Positions 56,595 to 64,000 of a stretch of DNA of 64,000 nt are shown piece after piece. The translations under genes and the position numbers were made by a program. The stretch comes from Collybiopsis luxurians FD-317 M1. Lineage: Eukaryota; Basidiomycota; Agaricomycetes; Agaricales; Omphalotaceae. Numbering within the stretch: the stretch's first letter is position 1; every line of letters starts with the position of its first letter. Under the pieces are notes generated by a model that ran no database searches, was not told the origin of the DNA, and was given only the letters and a program-made list of their open reading frames with translations. Location of the stretch: NCBI GenBank assembly GCA_000827265.1, contig KN834764.1, positions 467,041-531,040 of the forward strand. Direction: 5' to 3'.

Positions 56595-59430
56595 AGCGCT
56601 TGTTTCTTTCAGGTATCAGATCCGATGGGGGCGTTCTAACGGGTCCGGGATTGAGCACGTAGAGATAAAACGGAGAAGAAAAAACCACCGACCTGTTAAG
56701 TACCCAAAGGTGCCTTTGTTCATGCGAAAGATTTGATTTTGACTGAGACCTAGGTTGTGATGGAAATGTATTATTTCGGGACGAACCGAAGCCTCCTATT
56801 GTTAAAATCTCACTGAAAGAACAAAAAGAAGTGGAGTTCAATAACGGTTGGCTTCCTTTCTGTTCATGGCAATCTGAAAGAAAGGAAGAGACAGTGGAAG
56901 AGGCGGTGGAAAGTGAAAGAGACGATGAATTGTTCCCGTGAAGTATTTGAAAAAAGTTGAACAGAGAGTGAGAAATAAAAACTACATCGACTGAGTCAAC
57001 CCGACGCGCAAAGTATATGTTACTTCCAAAACGAGACAAACAAAGAGAAACGCAAAATAGGATCAGTATCATCAATCTACAGATTTGATGTTCTCATATA
57101 TACAGTAAGCGCACGCTTGCGACATTCGGGGCGGGACACATCTCTCTGACCAATATTTAGTACAAGCTAACTTCCAAATACAGCTGAACGTTTGAGGACA
57201 GCGCGCAGGTTGGACCTTGAAACGGAAGGCTCAGAGACAGCACCGTCAATGAGCCACATTCGCCGTCTGAATCGCCGGTTCAGTGAGCTTCACACCCCCA
57301 ATCTGAACCTGAAGGGATAAACCAGTTGGTAACCAAGAGTAGAATTGACGCAATTCTGCCCTTGCCTTTCTCGCTCACTGCGGCGAAATAGTACCGGCAG
57401 CGTGAGCATTCTAAAAACTGGGGTTGACGCCGATTTCATTCACCTACGCCTGGCCGTTCAAGCTGCCAACTTAATTCGAATTTCTTGTCGTCAAGAAGGG
57501 AGTAGTTTGTCCGACGGGGAGAGCACAAGGGCGAGCATCCGAACCACCTTTATTCTATTCCGCTCACGCTGTCGCTGAGGTGACGACAATACAACTTCAC
57601 AAAAGTACTGTAGTTAGAAGGTGAAATCCGAACCGACGGCACTGGACAATTTCAGGAGCACCAGTGACGGCGAGGATGCTCGTTGCTGCTGCTGCAAGCT
57701 AATGTCACCCACCAATGATAGCGGCGTTGCCATCTGCTGCTCCGAGTCCGAACTAGAAGAAAAAAGAAAGCGCAAGGGTGGGAAACGTACTTGCAGGTCT
57801 ATGTCCTCCACGGTAACAACGGAAGCTCGAAACAGAAGGAAAGAGAGCTCCCAAATATCTTTTTTCTGCCAAGGTGGAAACTTCTAGGCATTTCTAAGGG
57901 CCATGCCGAAATAATCCACTCTTTTCCTTCCTTCCTTTTTAAGTTTCTTTCTCCCGGGCCGCTTTTCCAGGTATACAGTATGCGCTTTTGGATGTCGCAG
58001 CGTAAGATAGAAACCTCCACTTTGACTGTTGCGATCAGTGTTGAAAGCAGCGTGTCAGTCTCGGACACGTTCATTTTCCAGAATTGTAGGTTAAGCGCCT
58101 AATTTGATGGTATGAATAGGTCATATTCAATGCTGAGCATCAAGCGTTTACTACTATATTTTGCACAACTTTGAGTCTCTATGAGTAATGCCGGCCATGT
58201 AGCTCACATTCACCCGGGGCTTCGATGTAATCCCTACTGTAATTATTTTATCAGCGGTTACCCATGTCGTGATGAATTGAGATTCGAAACCTTAATACAC
58301 ATTTTGTAGACTGACTGAAAAGCCGTTTACACACCCAGCTACAGATGACGATATACGATACAGGTTCATTGAGACTCAACGGCAGTCAGGGTTCAAGAGA
58401 AAAAAGAAAAACATCATCACCCTGGACTTATGAACGTTTACCGTGATCGCGTGGCACACCCCTGGCGCACTGAATTGTCTATGTCAATAGTCGACGAGCC
58501 TGTTCAATCTTGGACGTCGTAGGGTACCTCTAAACCATGACCAGCAAGCTTACCGTGTATGTCTGAGATTTCGGAGGTCTTCAACGTCGTAGATGAGAGG
58601 GCAAGCTGCTCGGTCATTCCAGGTAAAACAAACATAAACGGAATTCCAGGGCCCAGAACATAGAGTTCAGCTACACAGTGCAGGTTGAGATGGTAATGAA
58701 CCATGCAAGATCATTTCACCATACGGCAATCCTTGGCATTCCCTAGCTGAGTAACATCGACGTTAGTTCTGTTTGAGATTACTTTTTACCAAGCTGAACC
58801 GTCTAGTACGTCCGTGTGAGGCGGTTGAGTCATCATCGCAACGACACGATCGTTTAGCCGACCAGCTGCTGGAAGTACTCGGATAAAGTACTGGAAAGCA
58901 TACGTTATTACCCTTTATAGTACTACAATATGTGACCCCGACGTAAGTCTAAATCGACTCTGCTTGGCTCTGCGCGGGCATGGAACGAGCGAGCACTGAG
59001 CATATGTATGAGCGGGTGGAAAAGACGCGATATACGCGAGCTGCTCAACGCAGTGGTGAGGGTTAGGATGAGAGTGGCAAGGGCGCCTAACCGGAGCGCC
59101 CAAGCAATTCCCGCTGCCGACTCCGACTCTTATCCCATCTTCTGTCAACTTAAGGCTGCATGCCTTAACTCTGCATAAGACAACGATAGAAGTTCAAAAA
59201 AAGTACATTTTGTAATTCAAAGAGACAGTAGCGATACACATTAAGTAAAAGCCGTAAGGGGCTACAGGTCCAAGTAAAGCAACGGAACGCATAGCAAAGC
59301 AAAGAAACGAGAGGTGAAGGCCAGCCGATGAGTATCACCAAAAACAACAACTTTTTCAACGTAGATGAAAGCGGAGAAGGGCCCTCAACAGGTCGCAGCC
59401 CGCGCCCCGTGCACATCCCCATCACAATTG
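56595..59430. other. Gene-poor region, 2.8 kb
   Basis: No gene supported on either strand. A long minus-strand open frame (57,075-56,509) overlaps the F-box gene start in another frame and looks like a shadow or leader sequence. Several shorter frames (57,621-57,887, 58,074-57,799, 59,148-58,915) lack features. No tRNA or other RNA gene was recognised. Confidence 0.45.
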
Positions 59431-62400
59431 CTATGGCGAACCCACACTCATCTTAGTAAACCCATGACCATGCCCGTTCACCTGCCCGTTCCCCGCCCCT
59501 CCACTCCCATTCCCAATATCAATCGTGTTAGGACCCGCATTGCCTGCTCCTCCCCCTCCCCCTCCACCACCACCCTGCTCAACCCCAATATGAGGCGAAC
59601 GCAAATACTCCGGAGTCCCACCAAACATCTGCGCCACATCCACTTCGACACCCACATCCATACCCGATCCCTCGCCAAACATCGCCATCATATCCACCGG
59701 AGAGAGATACAGCTGCGAGTTGATATCCAAACCGACTGTAGACGGATCGAGGAACGACGCCGAGACAGGGACAGACTGCTGCTGCTGCTGCTGAGACTGC
59801 TGGGACTGCTGCGATCCACCATCAACCATACTAGCGTCATGACCATTACTCCCAAACGGAGAACTCCCACTCCCATTCGAACTGGGTAGTATAGGGGACG
59901 CTACACTCGAAGGTCCATGCTGCCCATGCTGCCCATGCCCATGCCCATTCGACGTCGATGCCGAAGGCGATTGGAACGCTGACCCCTTTGGTCCCGGATC
60001 CGTGTTGAAGAAATCCGAAGGTGAGAACGCTTCCGGACTATTACTGCTCGTCGTATGTTGCGGAGGCGAATCACCACTCTGGCTTCCCCCTCCTGCACTT
60101 CCTCCCCCCCTCGACACAGAGATAGACGCCTTTTTACGTACAGGTCGGATCCACGCAGGTCGGCTGCTGTCATTTTGGGGGTTATCCGGTCGAGTTGGTT
60201 CGAGGGGTATTTGCGTTACTGAAAGAAATGAAAGATCCCGGATTAATATCCAAAGTGAAAATCGTATACAAGGGTAGGTCAACTTACATCGACAAAACTC
60301 TTCCAAAAGATCCCCAGAACGTAAACCACATACATAACGCCCACTGAACCTCCTCAAAAGCGCAACACATGAACGCAAAGCATCAAGCCCGGGCGAAATC
60401 AGCGGCTGCATCACGTCCGACTTGCAGTTCAACAAAATCGCCACCAACGTCCTTCCAGCCTGGGTGAGCTGATGGATAACATGTACACCATCTACAACAG
60501 AAGCGAAATAAGCCATCTTGGAAAACCGCAAAAAACCCACACATCACTCACAATAAGTCATCAACCCCTTCCCCGCGATATGCACATGCGCCGCAATAAT
60601 CTTGAGCGCCGAATTATGCGCAGCCATCATCGCCTCCCTCTCCTCCCCACTCTGCTTCTGCCTCTGATCCTCATCCCCAGAATTAATCCTCTCCACCACC
60701 CGCTTCGTAAACCGATGCCGATAAATCAACATCCTCACAAAATGCTCCGCCCCATGCAACCGCTGCGCCTGCGTCACCCTAATCGTATCCTCACTCGACA
60801 GCGTCTCATTCGAATGCGCATAAAACGCAGGGATACTCCGGTGGATCTCATCCAACAGCGCCTCCTCATCTCTCAACTCGCTAAAGTGTTTCATCCCCGT
60901 CAACATCGTCGTCGCGCGCGCGAGGAAGGGGGAGGAGGATTGTCGGAGGGATGGGACGTCCAGGACGGATTCGAGAACGATCATCAGCCTCAGCGCACAG
61001 ATGAACGCGGCCATACGGGATTCCGTACCGGGAGGAGGAAGACTCAACGCGTCCTTGGTGATATACTCATCGTCGATCGGCGCAGGCTCCGCCACATCGC
61101 AATCCCTCAACCGGATGATAGGCGGTCGACCGAGGTGCGCACTGAGCTGCTTGTCCCATATATATACACACCAAAACGTGCGCTTCCGGACTTCCTCCTC
61201 GATAGGATCGAACAGGTCGTACGTATCCGCCGAACGGTGTAACCCAGCGTCGATCGAGACCGTTACGGCTTCGGATAACAAAGCTGCCGCGCGAGAAAGG
61301 CGTCCGAGTCCAACGGCATACACTGCTGCGATGAGATCCGCTTGGATAGTATACAGCGTGGGTTGGTCAGCAATAGGCAGCGTGCGAAGTCGTCCGAGCA
61401 ATTCAAACCAATGGGTCCCAGCTGATATTCCATCTGTGGGATTCGCTCGAACTCGAGGATCGTCCATGTGTCTCGAGGCTAGACAGCAGATGGCAACAAT
61501 AAACGCTGCGAAGCCGGGTTCACCCCATTTCTGAGGGTTGCCATAATCCTGTGTAAAACGAAAGGGAACATTTTAGATATAGCATTTCCAGCCAGGGACG
61601 GAAGAAGCGGGAACGTACCGAAAGGAAGGTCGGAACATGCAGGAAGGGAAGGATATAATATGACGTAGAGAGATAACATTGAACTAGACTGATATGCCAA
61701 AAGAAAAAGAGTTGAGTTTGAATGGGAATAAAAAAGTATTAACAGAAGACAAGGGCTCGAACCTGTCCATCAAGTCAGGGGGAATGACAGAGGTAATCAT
61801 CCGCCATAGCGTCTGAGGGTTCACATCCGTCCTTCGAAGCCTGCGATTCGGAAACCAGTCCGGGTCTGCTGCAGGTGAGACCGAAGACGGAGCTTTCGAA
61901 GGCACGGCGTTGTTGTTGTTAATAGGGGTGGCGGCTGTTGGATCCGGCGGGAGCGGCTTTCGCTCAATCAAGAGGTCGAGCAGTGGAAGACCTGATGTTT
62001 CCCCTTGCCATCTCGTATACCCTTCATCATCAAAGTAGAGATAGGAAGCAGTGAGAGAAAGTTTGGAAGCTTCTTCCGCGAGTTGTTCAGGATTAGTGAT
62101 ATTCGAAGAATTATAGATACCGCCCATGAACGACTGGAACGAGCTTGATGGACTCTGCTGCATCTCGTCGGATGGACTGAAATGTGTTGAAGGGTTTGTA
62201 AGAGGGAAGACATGGAGGGACGGCGGAGGGATGCCTGAGGGGAACGTTGGAAACATGAAAGGGGCGGCGGTGGAAGTACTAGCATGTTCAGAATGGAGGG
62301 GATTGATAGGGTTGACGGGGGGATTGCCGCTTGCTGCAAAGACAGCGGGTGGAATAGCCTGGATCAATGTCTCGAGATGATGCATCCGGTCTTCAAGAGT

Positions 62401-62850
62401 GGCCGTACGCCTTGAATTAAGTGGAGGACAACATTCATATGATAAATCCTTTATACCCCAGATGCAAAGCGAACGAAAGACATACTTGGACTTGTGGGGA
62501 TGTGTCCTTTTCCCCGGTTCCTCAAACGTACACGGCGAGTTGGCGGTCAAGCACGCCTGGCATGGATGGCCTTCATCACACTTGATCCTCCGTCGTCTGT
62601 AACATGGCACAACATTGACAACCATTCCCTTGCAGCCATTTCTTAAACTATAAAGCTCACCGACATCGGTCGCAAGCACTAGTTATGACGAAATCCGGTA
62701 AGTACCCCACCAAACGTCCCGGACCAGTAAGAAAATAGACTAGACAACTCACCGACTCAGCTTAAACCTTCTCTCCTTGAGCAACGACGACCCAGATTGC
62801 TGTTGTTGCTGTTGCTCAGCGGTCGTTTCGGCCGTGGTCACTGGAGGCAT
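59431..62850 (-). CDS. Zn2Cys6 fungal-specific transcription factor
   Basis: 977 aa nuclear regulator. Eight exons: 62850-62753, 62678-62661 (18 nt), 62596-62486, 62410-61763, 61688-61619, 61548-60552, 60491-60288, 60218-59431; introns 60-75 bp, all in phase. Poly-Gln follows the start. The zinc cluster ACDRCRRRRIKC...CQAC...C (C-x2-C-x6-C-x5-C-x2-C-x6-C) is assembled from three exons, the middle one being only 18 nt. A short coiled-coil linker follows ([13 protein letters not shown]). The fungal-specific middle homology region spans about residues 290-640 ([48 protein letters not shown]). The C-terminus has Gln- and Gly-rich runs, as in activation domains. Exact regulon is unknown. Domain content and length are typical. 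Confidence 0.95.
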
Positions 62851-63548
62851 GGTGGCCGTACAAAGTTAAAGATGGAATAACTATATGGAGTTCACGACCT
62901 GATGAGAGAATTTTTTTTGGGTTGCACACTTGAGTTGAAATGATCCTCGGTTGACAAATTTCACAAACGATTACCTCCGCAAATTCCTATTCGGTCGCTC
63001 CCGCTGACAATTTAGCGGGGCAGAGCGTCGGTCGCTGATCAACTTTAGCCAGGTCCAACCTCGTCGTTGATAGCGAAAGGAACGATAATCATTCAATAAA
63101 GGAATGACCTATTATTATCGCTGGCGCCAATCCGCCAACTATCTTCCGAACTTTCCCGCAACCAGGCACATTCAGTTTGACATCTACACAAATTTATGTA
63201 TAATTCCATTATAGAGCTAGAGACTATGTATCGCATCGTAAGTGAAAAAAAAATGTGAGGTATAAAGTTAGAAAAAAGCAGGGCAGCGCAATAACAATAA
63301 GGGCAGTCAACTAAGTAACAGATAAGTAGTATCAGGTAAGTATAAACGCAGAAGAAAAGTGTCTGTTGCGGATGGATGGGATGGAATGAGTGGTACTGCA
63401 AATAACATAACTGAATGGATGCGGAAAGAAAATGAAAAAAAAAAAAAAAAAAACAAGAATAGTGGGGGTTGGGGTAAATGAAAAAAAAAAGGGGGGAAGC
63501 GGCGGAGAATAATACACCCGATACTACTTGTACAACCAAGAATCAACT
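62851..63548. other. Promoter of the transcription factor and 3' flank of the last gene
   Basis: No gene supported. Contains a 20 bp poly-A tract near 63,435 and an A/G-rich stretch near 63,480, probably in the 3' untranslated region of the minus-strand gene at the window edge. Confidence 0.5.
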
Positions 63549-64000
63549 CTATAATGCCGTTGCACCGTGCCACGACGTCTCCGACACTCCACTGGCCCTT
63601 CGTTCATGAGCATCGCTAGCAGAGCTCTGCGAATACTGCGAGTACTGCGAAACTCTCCTCGAATCCATCTCTTCTCCGTGTGGGGGGTACGGACTCAAAA
63701 ACGTCTGCTGACTGGGCGCCGGACTTTTCGAACCTGGACCTGGACTCGACCCCTGTCGATGGCCATCTTCCGCCGCGTAGAATTCATCATGTGCAGTCGC
63801 ATACGATGCCGCGCTCGCCGAGCGAGATTGGGCATGCCCCCCTCCAGGATAGACATAACCATGACCGTCGCTCTGCAATCCAGGACTACTCAGAGGGCTT
63901 CCCAACGGCGGACTACGCACTCGCATCTCGTATGACCCAGGACTCGACGGAGACGCAGCTTGTCCGCCACTCAGCCGTCTCGTAAGGTCACCCACGGCCT
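63549..64000 (-). CDS. C-terminal end of a Ser/Pro/Gly-rich protein, cut by the window edge
   Basis: The frame is open from the window edge to the stop at 63,549, so about 150 C-terminal residues are visible and the start lies outside. Composition is disordered: Ser, Pro, Gly and Tyr dominate (SPPLGSPLSSPGLQSDG, SQYSQYSQSS). No domain is visible. Codons are richer in G+C than in most of the window, which fits a conserved gene with a disordered tail. The protein it belongs to cannot be named. Confidence 0.7.
   Translation of the reverse strand, partial: AVGDLTRRLSGGQAASPSSPGSYEMRVRSPPLGSPLSSPGLQSDGHGYVYPGGGHAQSRSASAASYATAHDEFYAAEDGHRQGSSPGPGSKSPAPSQQTFLSPYPPHGEEMDSRRVSQYSQYSQSSASDAHERRASGVSETSWHGATAL

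Noticed and set aside
56509..57075. 189-codon minus-strand open frame before the F-box/LRR gene
   Set aside because: It runs into the F-box gene in a different frame, is rich in Ser/Phe/Leu by composition and shows no domain; treated as leader or shadow.
1..64000. tRNA, rRNA or CRISPR features
   Set aside because: No cloverleaf-like tRNA with A/B boxes, no rRNA sequence and no regularly spaced direct repeats with unique spacers were seen; the TTGACTAG array has irregular spacing and degenerate units. A tRNAscan run would settle the tRNA point.

Overview
The window looks like nuclear DNA of a filamentous basidiomycete, most likely an agaricomycete. Almost every gene is cut by 45-75 bp GT..AG introns. 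The gene content also fits: a Helitron, F-box/LRR proteins, a basidiomycete-type JmjC protein, zinc-cluster (Zn2Cys6) regulators and a single-module adenylate-forming reductase. Many exons are too short to stand out as open frames. I rebuilt gene models by hand from splice consensus, reading phase and similarity between paralogues inside the window. All models are predictions without transcript support.

Layout. 1-5.4 kb: a decayed Helitron replication/helicase gene, then a 1.2 kb element with ~250 bp inverted arms. 5.4-50 kb: mostly rapidly evolving, lineage-type genes. These are a small zinc-cluster regulator (6.0-6.8 kb); five members of one F-box/nucleotidyltransferase-like family (7.4-9.0, 20.3-21.8, 32.9-34.0, 34.8-36.6 and 47.9-49.5 kb); F-box and F-box/LRR genes (9.8 and 36.9 kb); a JmjC protein (12.0-14.6 kb); a head-to-head pair of deaminase-like genes (15.0-19.8 kb); an orphan 10-exon gene (23.6-25.9 kb); two paralogous zinc-cluster proteins with long polar tails (27.1-29.0 and 43.5-45.6 kb); a divergent SKP1-like gene (29.7-30.5 kb); a PCL/PHO80-type cyclin (31.2-31.9 kb); the ribonucleotide reductase small subunit (39.3-40.7 kb); and an orphan gene (41.2-42.8 kb). 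50.8-64 kb is more ordinary: a complete adenylate-forming reductase, an F-box/LRR gene, a 977-residue fungal transcription factor, and the C-terminal end of another gene.

How parts may work together (inference): the SKP1-like adaptor sits among seven F-box genes, five of them one fast-diverging family, so a lineage-specific SCF ubiquitin-ligase module is plausible. The deaminase-like pair and the nucleotidyltransferase-like F-box proteins both have folds often recruited to biological conflict, but nothing here proves such a role. RNR2 and the cyclin are housekeeping genes.

A striking pattern is that several family genes keep a good reading frame but contain exactly one internal stop, usually TGA: 8,846, 16,506, 18,549 (TAG), 28,483, 33,620 and 43,768. 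TGA is also the normal terminator of other genes here, so recent pseudogenisation is the default explanation. No tRNA, rRNA or CRISPR array was seen.
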